A stretch of 32,534 bases of DNA from an uncultured Eubacteriales bacterium (GTDB taxonomy: Bacteria; Bacillota; Clostridia; Peptostreptococcales; Anaerovoracaceae): assembly GCA_949289445.1 (NCBI GenBank), contig CASEOD010000056.1, forward strand, positions 1 to 32,534, read 5' to 3'. How positions within the stretch are numbered: position 1 is the stretch's first letter; every line of letters starts with the position of its first letter. A program made the position numbers and the translations under genes. This document shows positions 1 to 8,036 of this stretch, piece after piece. Below the pieces are notes generated by a model. That model searched no databases. It was given only the letters and a program-made list of their open reading frames with translations, and was not told the origin of the DNA.

Positions 1-2
1 AG

Positions 3-68
3 TTAGAATATTACAGTACAGATGAATTGAATCGTTTGATAGAACTGTTGAAATCTGTGGAATTATAG
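3..68 (+). CDS. parB: C-terminal end of a probable chromosome-partitioning protein ParB/Spo0J (5' truncated)
   Basis: An open frame enters from the left edge and ends at a TAG at 66-68. The visible tail reads LEYYSTDELNRLIELLKSVEL. Its YYS-x-DEL-x-RLIELL pattern resembles the C-terminal dimerisation end of ParB/Spo0J proteins. A parS-like palindrome follows five bases after the stop, and gdpP-rplI-dnaB lie downstream, which fits the origin-proximal neighbourhood of parB in Firmicutes. Only 21 residues are visible, so the call rests on tail similarity plus context. Confidence 0.6.
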   Translation, partial: LEYYSTDELNRLIELLKSVEL

Positions 69-72
69 GAAC

Positions 73-88
73 AGTTTCACATGAAACA
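73..88. promoter_or_regulatory. parS-like partition site
   Basis: The sequence AGTTTCACATGAAACA matches 14 of 16 bases of the well-known parS consensus TGTTTCACGTGAAACA. The differences are the first base and one base of the central CACGTG (CACATG). It lies directly after the probable parB stop codon. ParB normally nucleates on such sites near the origin. The central mismatch may weaken binding. Confidence 0.55.
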
Positions 89-90
89 TC

Positions 91-117
91 AATGCCTCTC
101 GTTATGAGAGGCATTTT
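91..117 (+). terminator. Rho-independent terminator of the parB operon
   Basis: A perfect 10-bp stem, AATGCCTCTC / GAGAGGCATT, encloses the 5-base loop GTTAT, and the stem runs into a short T tract. It closes the operon that ends at 68 and separates it from the gdpP promoter. Confidence 0.85.
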
Positions 118-238
118 GGATCGGTAAATTTATGCGGCAGAAATCGCTCAGAAACAGTATGCAAGATCCATTTTTTTACAAAATTTACACTTTTAAAGTA
201 AAAAAAGCGGAGTAATCAGCTGAAAATCACAAAAGCTT

Positions 239-272
239 TTGGATTTAATCGCAAGTTATGGTATACTATAAT
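239..272 (+). promoter_or_regulatory. Probable sigma-A promoter of the gdpP operon
   Basis: TTGGAT at 239-244 and TATACT at 262-267 are spaced by 17 bases. The -10 is preceded by TGG, giving an extended -10 (TG-G-TATACT), and an overlapping TATAAT lies at 267-272. The 5' leader to the ATG at 380 would be about 105 bases. The 311-base gap 69-379 also holds the parS-like site, the terminator and ATCACAA repeats at 226, 292 and (inverted) 323. I see no gene in it. Confidence 0.6.
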
Positions 273-379
273 AATAAACTTTGTGGAATTCATCACAAAA
301 TTAACACGAAGTCAGAGCTATCTTGTGATATATTAGTATATATTGCGTAATTTGCGTTGCAATTTATGAGGAAGAAAAT

Positions 380-2128
380 ATGCAGGAAACTATTTTTGGG
401 AAAGAGATTTCATCTAAGATACCTTTACCTGTCTGCATTGTAAACAGTAAGGGAAAGATCGTAAGCGCCAACGAATACATCAGTCAGGTGTTTATTTATG
501 ATGGAATAGAGAATGCGGATTTTTTCGCTTTGACGGGAATTAAGGTTTCTTCACTTTATGAGGAGACCCGGGAAAAGAAAAATCTTCGTCTGGAGCGAAA
601 CGGCAGACAGTTTAAACTGATGGTAAACAGGGAAGATGAAAGCGAAGAATCCAATCTTCTGGTTTTCTTCTACGATGATACCAATTATGAGAATCTGAAA
701 GACAGGTATAATGACGAGAAAGTCTGTGTATGCCGCATCGTCATAGATAATTATGATGAGTTTGCCGCAAGCACGCTGCCGGAGATCCGTATGCGGATCA
801 CAACTGTGGCTGACGGAATTATCAGGCAGTGGGCAGCGAAGCTCAACGGCTCTATCAATAAACTGAACAGCTCTCAGTATGTCATGTATTTTCAGAACTC
901 ATACATGGAAGAACTTATCGAAAATAAATTTTCAATTCTCGATGAAATCAGGGGAATAGAGACGGAAGCGGACTTTCCTATGAGCCTGAGCATCGGAATC
1001 GGTGTAGGCGGAAAAAATCTTGCCGCCACAGAAACGTATTCCAGAGGCGCCATGGACCTTGCACGAGGCAGAGGCGGCGATCAGGCCGTGGTTAAACGTG
1101 TCAATAAAATAGAATACTACGGCGGAAAAATGCAGACCGTTGAAAAGAGCAACAAGGGAAAATCCAGAGTGGTGGCTTACGCCCTGAAGCAGCTCATCGA
1201 ACAGTCCAAGCGTGTAGTCATTATGGGACATATGCATCCGGATATGGACTGTTTCGGAGCAGCTCTGGGAATTCACAGAGTCTGCAACATGTGTGACAGA
1301 CCTGCCTATATTCTCATCAATGAAGTGACAGAATCACTGATGGATATTTACCGACAGGCTAAAGAAAGTGATAAATATCAGTTTATTAACAGCAAGAAAG
1401 CAGAAAATATCACTGATAAAGACACTCTGGTTGTGCTGGTGGACACCCACAGACCGAGCTATGCAGAGCATGGAGAGTTGCTTTCCATGACAGACAGAAT
1501 AGTGGTTATCGACCATCACAGAAGGGCTGAAGATGCCGTACAGAATCCGACGCTTTCCTATATTGAGTCATATGCTTCGTCGACTGCTGAGCTGGTGACT
1601 GAAATGCTCCAGTACATCGCCCCGAAGAAAACTCTGATTAAGCTGGAAGCAGAAGCGCTTCTTGCGGGTATGACTGTGGATACCAACCGATTCGCCGTGA
1701 AAACGGGAGTCAGAACCTTTGAGGCGGCAGCCTGGCTCAGGCGTTCGGGAGCCGATACGGCTGAAGTAAAGAGATTCTTTCAGGTGGATATGGAGAATTT
1801 CAAACTGAGAGCAAAGTGCATTGCCGCAGCGGAATTTCATGAGGGGGGTATCGCTGTATCCATCTGTGAAGGACTCAATGAGGATGCACAGGTCATCAAT
1901 TCTCAGGTGGCTGATGAACTTCTGACCATCAAAGGGATTCGCGCCTCTTTTGTGGCCGGAAGGACTGCTCAGGGTAATACAGTGATCAGTGCCAGATCTC
2001 TGGGTGAGGTTAATGTACAGGTGATTATGGAAAAACTGGGAGGCGGCGGTCACCTGACTACGGCAGGAGCACAGACAGACTGCAGCCCAGAAGAAACGAT
2101 AGAACGGGTTTTAGAACTGACAAAATAA
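380..2128 (+). CDS. gdpP: Cyclic-di-AMP phosphodiesterase GdpP-like, without the N-terminal membrane segments
   Basis: GdpP/YybT enzymes hydrolyse cyclic di-AMP to pApA. Here a PAS-like region (about residues 12-60) is followed by a degenerate GGDEF domain (about 100-245) and a DHH/DHHA1 phosphoesterase. The DHH half shows MGH-x-HPDMD at 282-290, the DTHRPS segment and D378-H379-H380. DHHA1 carries GGGGH at 554-558. The family is usually about 650 residues with two N-terminal transmembrane helices. This one has 582 residues and starts almost directly at the PAS region. An in-frame TGA at 326-328, with no upstream ATG or GTG, rules out a longer product. GAGGAAG at 368-374 is the ribosome binding site. 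rplI follows after 16 bases, as in many Firmicutes. Confidence 0.93.
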   Translation: MQETIFGKEISSKIPLPVCIVNSKGKIVSANEYISQVFIYDGIENADFFALTGIKVSSLYEETREKKNLRLERNGRQFKLMVNREDESEESNLLVFFYDDTNYENLKDRYNDEKVCVCRIVIDNYDEFAASTLPEIRMRITTVADGIIRQWAAKLNGSINKLNSSQYVMYFQNSYMEELIENKFSILDEIRGIETEADFPMSLSIGIGVGGKNLAATETYSRGAMDLARGRGGDQAVVKRVNKIEYYGGKMQTVEKSNKGKSRVVAYALKQLIEQSKRVVIMGHMHPDMDCFGAALGIHRVCNMCDRPAYILINEVTESLMDIYRQAKESDKYQFINSKKAENITDKDTLVVLVDTHRPSYAEHGELLSMTDRIVVIDHHRRAEDAVQNPTLSYIESYASSTAELVTEMLQYIAPKKTLIKLEAEALLAGMTVDTNRFAVKTGVRTFEAAAWLRRSGADTAEVKRFFQVDMENFKLRAKCIAAAEFHEGGIAVSICEGLNEDAQVINSQVADELLTIKGIRASFVAGRTAQGNTVISARSLGEVNVQVIMEKLGGGGHLTTAGAQTDCSPEETIERVLELTK

Positions 2129-2144
2129 ACAGGAGGAAATAAAG

Positions 2145-2588
2145 ATGATAGTCATTTTGAATAGAGATGTGAAAGGAACGGGAAAAGCCGGAGAGATTGT
2201 AAAAGTCAGCGACGGATATGCGAGAAATCTGCTGCTGCCCAAGGGATATGCCACAGAGGCGACAGAGGGCAATATCAGAAGTCTGGAAAAGCAGAAAGCT
2301 CTGGCTGAACAGAAAAGAGCGGAAGACAAGGCTGCTGCTCAGGAGCTGGCTGAAAAACTGAAAGAACTCACCGTGGTGATTAAAACGAAGTCAGGTGAGG
2401 GAGGAAGACTTTTCGGTTCCATCACATCCAAGGATATTGCGGATGAGACGAAGAAACAGACAGGAATTTCTTTGGATAAGAAGAAGATACAGATGAAAGC
2501 GCCGATCAAAAATATCGGTACTTTTGAGGTGGACATAAAGCTCTATCCGGAGGTAACAGGGAAACTGACCGTGCAGGTGACAGATTAA
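2145..2588 (+). CDS. rplI: 50S ribosomal protein bL9
   Basis: The 147-residue length and the opening MIVILNRDVKGTGKAGEIVKV are diagnostic of bL9, which binds domain V of 23S rRNA near the L1 stalk. The N-terminal globular domain contains the usual DGYARNLLLPKGYA segment. A long Lys/Glu/Ala-rich helix (about residues 45-78) connects to the C-terminal domain, which has the GRLFGSIT segment. ACAGGAGG lies a few bases before the ATG. It sits between gdpP and dnaB, the classical Firmicute arrangement, and is probably cotranscribed with both. Confidence 0.98.
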   Translation: MIVILNRDVKGTGKAGEIVKVSDGYARNLLLPKGYATEATEGNIRSLEKQKALAEQKRAEDKAAAQELAEKLKELTVVIKTKSGEGGRLFGSITSKDIADETKKQTGISLDKKKIQMKAPIKNIGTFEVDIKLYPEVTGKLTVQVTD

Positions 2589-2635
2589 AAAGATATGCAG
2601 CGGCATGGAAACAGATAGATTTTAAGGAGTAGTAC

Positions 2636-3955
2636 ATGGTTGAGAGAATACCACCCCACAATGCAGAGGCGGAGAAATCCGTGCTGGGCGCTGCCATGCT
2701 GAGCAAGGATGCACTCGCTGATGTCATCGACCACGTGGGTCCGGAGGACTTTTATGATGCTGCCCATCGGGAAATCTTTGAGGTGATGGTCGATCTGTTC
2801 AGAAACAATGTCTCTGTAGATATTGTTACAGTATGCGAAGCACTGAGAAAACGCAGCGCTCTTGAAATGGTAGGGGGAAGAGCATATATTGCAGGCCTGT
2901 CGTCCTTTGCTCCTTCCACCAGCAACGCGGCGGAATATGCAAAGATCGTATCTGAAAAGGCATCGCTGAGAAGACTGATAAAAACTGCCGAAGAGATACA
3001 GGAAAAGGGCTACGAGGAATCGATGGACGCAGGCGATATTCTGGATTTTGCGGAAAAAGGCATCTTTGAGATTGCTCAGAAGGGACAGAAAAGTGATTTT
3101 TCGCCCATTAAAGAAGTTCTTCTGGAAAACGTGGCCATGATTGACAAAGCCATCGAGACTCAGGGGCAGGTAGTAGGACTGCCTACAGGTTTCAAACGAT
3201 TTGATGAGGTAACCAGCGGCCTTCACCGTTCCGATCTGATCATCATCGCGGCAAGACCTGCCATGGGAAAAACTGCTTTTGTGCTCAACATCGCTCAGAA
3301 TACCGCGGTAAAAAGCAATGCCACTGTTCTGGTTTTCAGTCTGGAAATGTCCAAAGCCCAGTTGGGCCAAAGGCTGCTCTCCATGGAATCCAGAGTTGAA
3401 ATGCAGAAACTGAAAACAGGAAACCTGGAGCGTAATGACTGGGACAGAATCAATATGGCCCTGGATTCTCTTTCCAGAACCAACCTGCATATTGATGATA
3501 CTCCCGGTATCAGTGTACTGGAGATGAAAAACAAATGCAGGAGACTGAAGGTGGAAAAGGGACTGGATCTGATTATTATTGACTATCTTCAGCTGATGAA
3601 AGGCGAGGGAAGATCCTCTGACAGTCGTCAGCAGGAGATCAGCAATCTGTCCAGGTATCTGAAGCTGCTGGCAAGAGAAATGGATTGTCCTGTCATAGTT
3701 CTGTCTCAGCTTTCAAGAGCGCCGGAACAGAGACAGGATCACAGACCGATTCTGTCTGACCTGAGAGAATCAGGCGCCATAGAGCAAGATGCGGATATGG
3801 TGGTTTTTCTCTACAGAGACGATTACTATAATCCGGATACCTCGGAAAAACCGGGTGTCTGTGAGGTGAATATCGCCAAGCACAGAAGCGGGCCTACGGA
3901 GACTATCGACCTGACGTGGGTTGCAAGATATACCAAATTCAGTGACAAGGCCTAG
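2636..3955 (+). CDS. dnaB: Replicative DNA helicase DnaB (DnaC in Bacillus naming)
   Basis: This is the hexameric replication-fork helicase. The N-terminal domain opens with the family-typical RIPPHNAEAEKSVLGA. The RecA-like C-terminal domain has a Walker A at residues 206-213 (ARPAMGKT), a Walker B in LIIIDYLQLM, the SQLSR segment, and a DLRESGAIEQDAD region before the C-terminus. At 439 residues it is normal length, with no intein. TAAGGAG precedes the ATG. The downstream DnaD protein is a plausible helicase-loading partner. Confidence 0.97.
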   Translation: MVERIPPHNAEAEKSVLGAAMLSKDALADVIDHVGPEDFYDAAHREIFEVMVDLFRNNVSVDIVTVCEALRKRSALEMVGGRAYIAGLSSFAPSTSNAAEYAKIVSEKASLRRLIKTAEEIQEKGYEESMDAGDILDFAEKGIFEIAQKGQKSDFSPIKEVLLENVAMIDKAIETQGQVVGLPTGFKRFDEVTSGLHRSDLIIIAARPAMGKTAFVLNIAQNTAVKSNATVLVFSLEMSKAQLGQRLLSMESRVEMQKLKTGNLERNDWDRINMALDSLSRTNLHIDDTPGISVLEMKNKCRRLKVEKGLDLIIIDYLQLMKGEGRSSDSRQQEISNLSRYLKLLAREMDCPVIVLSQLSRAPEQRQDHRPILSDLRESGAIEQDADMVVFLYRDDYYNPDTSEKPGVCEVNIAKHRSGPTETIDLTWVARYTKFSDKA

Positions 3956-3979
3956 AGCCTTGAGAAACGAGAGACGGTC

Positions 3980-4180
3980 ATGAAAATTACAGAAGATATG
4001 CGCGTCTGTGACATCGTAAACTTAAACGATGAGACAGAACGCATTTTTAAATCATACGGTATGGAGTGCAGCGGCTGTCCCGGCGCAGCACAGGAGACGC
4101 TTCTGGAAGCGGCTGAGGGCCACGGAGTCTCTGTTGATGCCCTGCTTCGGGATCTGAATGCAGAAGCAGAGAAAGCATAA
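3980..4180 (+). CDS. DUF1858-family small protein
   Basis: A 66-residue acidic protein carrying the DUF1858 fold seen at the N-terminus of ScdA/RIC-type proteins and as stand-alone proteins in anaerobes. The visible hallmarks are the opening ITEDMRVCDIV and the motif GMECSGCPGA, with a C-x-x-C pair. The family function is not established. A link to iron-sulfur or redox handling is often assumed from its association with ScdA. It lies 24 bases after dnaB and 50 bases before the dnaD-like gene, so it is probably in the same transcript. The ribosome binding site is weak. Confidence 0.8.
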   Translation: MKITEDMRVCDIVNLNDETERIFKSYGMECSGCPGAAQETLLEAAEGHGVSVDALLRDLNAEAEKA

Positions 4181-4230
4181 GAGGGTTGCGGTATGCGGAG
4201 AATGAAGCGCTGCAGTAAGGAAAATCATCA

Positions 4231-5508
4231 ATGAATTTTACGAAAGAAAAAATCAAAGACTTTTATCTTCTTGATTCACGAATCGAGAATATTTTTATCA
4301 ATGAATACATGCCGGCTGCGCCGGGAGATTATGTGAAGGTATTTCTTTACGCGGCCATGTATGCGGAACACAGCCTGAATATGAGTAACGAAACCATGGC
4401 AAAGCAGCTGGGACTCACAGAGAGTCAGGTACTGGAAGCCTGGGAGTACTGGGAAAAAATGGGAGCCGTAAGGAAACGTTATTTTGACGGTGAGGGAAAA
4501 ATGGACTTTACTGTGGAATTCATCAATCTGAAAGAGATGATGTACGGTAAAAGCCAGGCGCCTGCGAGAGGAGAATCCCGAAAACCTTCAGGAGACAATG
4601 TCTTTGGAAATAAGGCGGTAAAGGCCATGTTTTCCGATATAGAAAAGATTTTCGGAAGGTCCTTAAGTTCCACAGATATCAGTCAGATTCTCTCCTGGAT
4701 GACAGATTACGGGGCAGCACCGGAAATCGTTTACTTTGCGGTAAAGTACTGTGTGGGGAAAAATAAAACCAGCCTGAAATATATTGAAACTGTGGTCAGA
4801 GAGTGGACTGCCGAAGGTCTGGAAACCACGGATCAGATCAATGAGAAACTTCAGGAAATGGATGAGAAATACTACCGGTACAGAAGGGTGCTGAAGGCTC
4901 TCGGATTTACAAGAAACGCCACCGAGACCGAACAGGAAATGATGGATAAATGGTTTGATCAGATGGGTTACTCCATGGAGAAGGTACTGGAGGCATGCAC
5001 CAAAACGGCGGGAATTTCCAGCCCGAATTTTAATTATGTGAACAAAGTTTTAGAAAACTGGAGAAACGAGGCAGAAAGCAGAGGCACAGATGTCAATGCG
5101 AAGGTGGTAGTGACACAGGGGGTGCTCAATCGATATTACGATTATCTGCGTGAAAAGGCGGAAAGAGAAGCTGAAGAAAGAAAAGCTGAAATTTACGAAA
5201 AGCTGCCGAGAATCAGGGAGATCGATGAAGAGATCAGAAAGATGAGTTCTCAGCTTTCCAAAGCTTTGCTTCAGGGTTCCTCAGAGGAAGAGGGCAAGAA
5301 AATAAGCGGTGTAATGGACAGGCTGGCAGCAGAAAGGGCAGTGATTCTGACCGAAAACAACTACAAGATGGATTACACCGATATTAAGTATGCCTGCGAA
5401 AAATGCAATGATACAGGAATGACCGATTTGGGAGAACGATGCTCCTGCATCAAACAGCGTACAGAAGAGGCGGAAATATGGGTAAAACAAAAAGAATTAG
5501 AGAAATAG
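4231..5508 (+). CDS. DnaD-domain replication protein with a DnaI/DnaC-like C-terminal zinc region
   Basis: The first ~110 residues form a winged-helix DnaD-type N-terminal domain. Two DnaD/DnaB_2 repeats follow at about 130-205 and 215-285, with typical YVNKVLENWR-like endings. These proteins help load the replicative helicase during primosome assembly. From about residue 310 the sequence changes to a charged helical stretch (REKAEREAEERKAEIYEKLP, then REIDEEI) and ends with CEKCNDTG plus CSC, a four-cysteine cluster. That layout resembles the helicase-binding N-terminal domain of DnaI/DnaC loaders, but no AAA+ ATPase follows. The stop lies inside the next gene (31-base overlap with its chosen start). 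The DnaD part is secure; the loader-like reading of the C-terminus is inference. Confidence 0.85.
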   Translation: MNFTKEKIKDFYLLDSRIENIFINEYMPAAPGDYVKVFLYAAMYAEHSLNMSNETMAKQLGLTESQVLEAWEYWEKMGAVRKRYFDGEGKMDFTVEFINLKEMMYGKSQAPARGESRKPSGDNVFGNKAVKAMFSDIEKIFGRSLSSTDISQILSWMTDYGAAPEIVYFAVKYCVGKNKTSLKYIETVVREWTAEGLETTDQINEKLQEMDEKYYRYRRVLKALGFTRNATETEQEMMDKWFDQMGYSMEKVLEACTKTAGISSPNFNYVNKVLENWRNEAESRGTDVNAKVVVTQGVLNRYYDYLREKAEREAEERKAEIYEKLPRIREIDEEIRKMSSQLSKALLQGSSEEEGKKISGVMDRLAAERAVILTENNYKMDYTDIKYACEKCNDTGMTDLGERCSCIKQRTEEAEIWVKQKELEK

Positions 5509-6977
5509 GGAGAAAAATCACAAACGGCGCGGCAAAGCTTGTGACCTGGCATGACAACCTGCAGGCCAGAGTGGACAGGCTGATATTGATTCTTCAGTAT
5601 AAGATCGCATATTTCATTCATTCAAAGAGAAAAAGTCTGTCGGAAAATAAAAAAAGCATTCTGGGCCACTTTGCGGGGTTTCTGCTGGTGGCCATCGCGC
5701 TGGTGGCAGTATTCAACTATGCTACCGGTTTTCAGTATTCTTATAACGGAAAAGTGCTGGGATATGTGAAGAATCAGGAAGACGTCATTAAAGTACTGAG
5801 TCTTGTCAGTCAGGAGCTGACACAGGAATACGGCTCAAAAGTAGAAATCGATGCCAGAGACAACATCTCTTTCAGGAATGTCATTGTGCTGGATAAGGAG
5901 ATAGACGATATCGATACTGTGCTGAAACGGCTGACTTACCTTTCGGATATGGAAGCAGAAGCCTGCTGCATCTGCATAGACGGCAGACCTTTTGTGAACT
6001 GCGAAAGCGAAGAAGCAGCAAAGCAGGTGCTGAAAAGCATTCAGCAGGAGTTTATGGAAGATGACAAAGATATTGAGTATGAAAAGGTATCCTTCAAAGA
6101 AAAGGTTGAGCTGAAAAGCATTGAAACCAGACTGACCAATATCACCAGCATCAAGGCAGCCAGAGATCTGATTCTCAGCGGAGGCTCCAAAGAACTGATT
6201 TATGAGGTCAAGGCGGGAGATACCTATTACGAAATCGCAGAAAAGTACGATACCACCGTGGAGGAACTGGCAGAGCTCAATCCGGATTTGGACATCGACA
6301 CGCTGTTCCCTGGCGATGAGATCACGATCAATAAAGCCACTTCAGCTCTGACCGTCACAACGGTTGAGAAGGCAACTTATGCGGAAAAAGTGAAGTATAA
6401 GACTGAGACCAGAGAAGATGACACCATGTATGAAAACGATTCAAAGGTGATTCAGAAAGGTGCCGATGGCAAGCAGGTGGTGACCGCCAGAATTACAAGA
6501 GAAAACGGAGAGATTGTCGACAAGGATGTGCTTGAAACAGAAGTGATCCAGAAACCTGTTAAGAAGATTGTAGTCAAGGGAACCAAAAAGCTGCCGAAGA
6601 CGGCACCGACGGGAACCTTTATCATGCCTGTCAGCGGTTATACTCTGACATCAGAATTCGGCTGGCGATGGGGCAGAAATCATGACGGAATCGACCTCGC
6701 CTGCAGTACAGGCACGCCGATTCACGCTTCAGACGGAGGAACTGTCGTATATGCAGGCTGGTACAGTGGTTACGGACTGTTCATAGAAATTGATCACGGC
6801 GGAGGAATCCATTCCAGATACGGCCATTGCAGTGTGCTTAACGTGAGCAAAGGCGACAAAGTATATCAGGGACAGAAGATCGGTGAGGTTGGAAATACAG
6901 GCAATAGTTACGGATCCCACTGTCATTTTGAAATCACGGTAAACGGAACTCCGGTTGATCCTTTCGGTTATCTGTAG
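5478..6977 (+). CDS. Membrane-anchored LysM-G5-M23 murein endopeptidase
   Basis: A 499-residue cell-wall hydrolase. One transmembrane segment (about residues 58-80, GFLLVAIALVAVFNYA) follows a basic cytoplasmic stretch. The extracellular part has a LysM domain (YEVKAGDTYYEIAEKYDTTVEEL), a G5 domain (around EKVKYKTETRED to VLETEVIQKPVKKIVVKGTK) and a C-terminal M23 peptidase. The catalytic zinc ligands are H402 and D406 in NHDGID, and the H481-x-H483 motif. A longer frame begins at 5439, but ATG 5478 is preferred because GAGGCGG sits just upstream. M23 proteins of this layout cleave peptidoglycan cross-bridges. The exact bond here is unknown. Confidence 0.92.
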   Translation: MGKTKRIREIGRKITNGAAKLVTWHDNLQARVDRLILILQYKIAYFIHSKRKSLSENKKSILGHFAGFLLVAIALVAVFNYATGFQYSYNGKVLGYVKNQEDVIKVLSLVSQELTQEYGSKVEIDARDNISFRNVIVLDKEIDDIDTVLKRLTYLSDMEAEACCICIDGRPFVNCESEEAAKQVLKSIQQEFMEDDKDIEYEKVSFKEKVELKSIETRLTNITSIKAARDLILSGGSKELIYEVKAGDTYYEIAEKYDTTVEELAELNPDLDIDTLFPGDEITINKATSALTVTTVEKATYAEKVKYKTETREDDTMYENDSKVIQKGADGKQVVTARITRENGEIVDKDVLETEVIQKPVKKIVVKGTKKLPKTAPTGTFIMPVSGYTLTSEFGWRWGRNHDGIDLACSTGTPIHASDGGTVVYAGWYSGYGLFIEIDHGGGIHSRYGHCSVLNVSKGDKVYQGQKIGEVGNTGNSYGSHCHFEITVNGTPVDPFGYL

Positions 6978-7071
6978 CAAGAGAAAAGATACGCGGCAGC
7001 GGCAGTGTGATTTCATGAAATTTTATCTTTCTGCAGCATATACTTACCAATAAAGGCGGGAGGTGTATGCT

Positions 7072-7326
7072 GTGGAAAATCATTATATACAGATTGATAA
7101 CCAAAAAGAGATTAGGGTCAGCGCCGTAGTATCTGTGGAGGCGTTCGACGAAGAAACGATTCTTGCAAATCTTGCGGAGGAGGGTCTGATTATCTGCGGA
7201 CACGATCTGCATATTGAAACACTGGATTTAGAGGAAGGAAAACTGGAAGCCCGTGGAGAAATTGAGACTGTTTCCTATACGAAGAAGAAAAATAAAACAA
7301 AACTGTTTGACAGGTTTAAGAAATGA
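7072..7326 (+). CDS. yabP: Sporulation protein YabP
   Basis: An 84-residue protein of the YabP/YqfC family, needed in spore formers for proper spore assembly. Core features are the QIDNQKEIRVSAVVSVEAFDEETI segment and the HDLHIETLDLEEGKLEARGEI segment, with a basic tail. GTG at 7072 is chosen as start because GGGAGG at 7058-7063 lies at ideal distance; a GTG at 7063 overlaps that ribosome binding site. It overlaps yabQ by four bases (ATGA), so translation is coupled. The order yabP-yabQ-divIC is conserved in spore-forming Firmicutes. Confidence 0.87.
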   Translation: MENHYIQIDNQKEIRVSAVVSVEAFDEETILANLAEEGLIICGHDLHIETLDLEEGKLEARGEIETVSYTKKKNKTKLFDRFKK

Positions 7327-7613
7327 CTGCCCTGATACAGAGAGAGTTGTTTCAGCTCTTCATCATGTTTTACGGCGGGATTTCGCTGATGCTGCTTTTT
7401 GCAGGCAGGGATCGGCTTATGGTCAGATGCGGAAATCATAAAAGACTTTCTGCGGCCGTTTATTTCAGCGCATGGATCTGCGCAAGTTTTCTGTTTTACA
7501 GGTTTGCTTACAGAGCCTCTCACGGCACAGTCACAGTTTACGGGCTGCTTGCTGCGGCTGCGGGCATTTTCTTGTGGAAAAAGGTGATTTGTGGTATACT
7601 GAAAGAAAAATAA
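7323..7613 (+). CDS. yabQ: Spore cortex biosynthesis protein YabQ
   Basis: A 96-residue membrane protein with about three hydrophobic segments (residues ~8-27, ~45-62, ~70-92). YabQ is required for spore cortex synthesis in Bacillus. Sequence similarity within this small family is low, so the call leans on size, topology and position between yabP (ATGA overlap) and the DivIC-like gene. Its 3' end also carries a probable promoter for the next genes. Confidence 0.78.
   Translation: MTALIQRELFQLFIMFYGGISLMLLFAGRDRLMVRCGNHKRLSAAVYFSAWICASFLFYRFAYRASHGTVTVYGLLAAAAGIFLWKKVICGILKEK
7572..7600 (+). promoter_or_regulatory. Probable internal promoter for divIC-rnmV-ksgA-ltaS
   Basis: TTGTGG at 7572-7577 and TATACT at 7595-7600 are separated by 17 bases, and the -10 is extended (TG-G-TATACT). 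It lies within the end of yabQ, 29 bases before the DivIC-like ATG. It would let the housekeeping genes downstream be expressed without the sporulation genes. The -35 is weak. Confidence 0.45.
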
Positions 7614-7628
7614 TCAGGGAATTTACGG

Positions 7629-8036
7629 ATGAAAAAGAGAACAAAAGGGAGAGTCAGAGAGTTTGAGCAGGCAAAAATGACGCAGCCTGACAGACAGCAG
7701 AAAATTCAGGAGGAGAGTAGGAAAACCGGAAATACTGCCGGTAAAAGTGTCAGAATTAACAAAACCAGAATTATTATGACCGTTATCGTGATAATCTTGA
7801 TAGCGGTCGTTGGCATGTCGGTAAAAACAGTCTTTGATCTGCGGGCGGAGCAAAGCGACCTGAAGGAACAGAATAAAGCTCTGCTGGCAGAAAAATCAGC
7901 GCTGTCGGAAGAGCTGAAGAATGTCAATGATAAGGAATACATAGAAGAACAGGCGAGAATTCAGCTGAAGCTGATCAAGCCGGGAGAAATCTTGTACATA
8001 TTAGAGGACAAACAGGATGACGAAGAAGAAAATTAA
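7629..8036 (+). CDS. divIC: Septum formation initiator, DivIC/FtsB family
   Basis: A 135-residue bitopic protein: a basic cytoplasmic N-terminus, one transmembrane helix (about residues 48-70, RIIMTVIVIILIAVVGMSV), then an extracytoplasmic coiled coil (LRAEQSDLKEQNKALLAEKSALSEEL) and the DivIC-typical segment ARIQLKLIKPGEILY. DivIC/FtsB proteins bridge FtsL and the division synthase complex at the septum. The gene overlaps rnmV by 20 bases. The ribosome binding site is weak. Confidence 0.87.
   Translation: MKKRTKGRVREFEQAKMTQPDRQQKIQEESRKTGNTAGKSVRINKTRIIMTVIVIILIAVVGMSVKTVFDLRAEQSDLKEQNKALLAEKSALSEELKNVNDKEYIEEQARIQLKLIKPGEILYILEDKQDDEEEN

Noticed and set aside
2585-3490. Long antisense open frame over dnaB
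   Set aside because: It is fully opposite a conserved gene, has no ribosome binding site or protein-like composition, and is a shadow of the dnaB codons.
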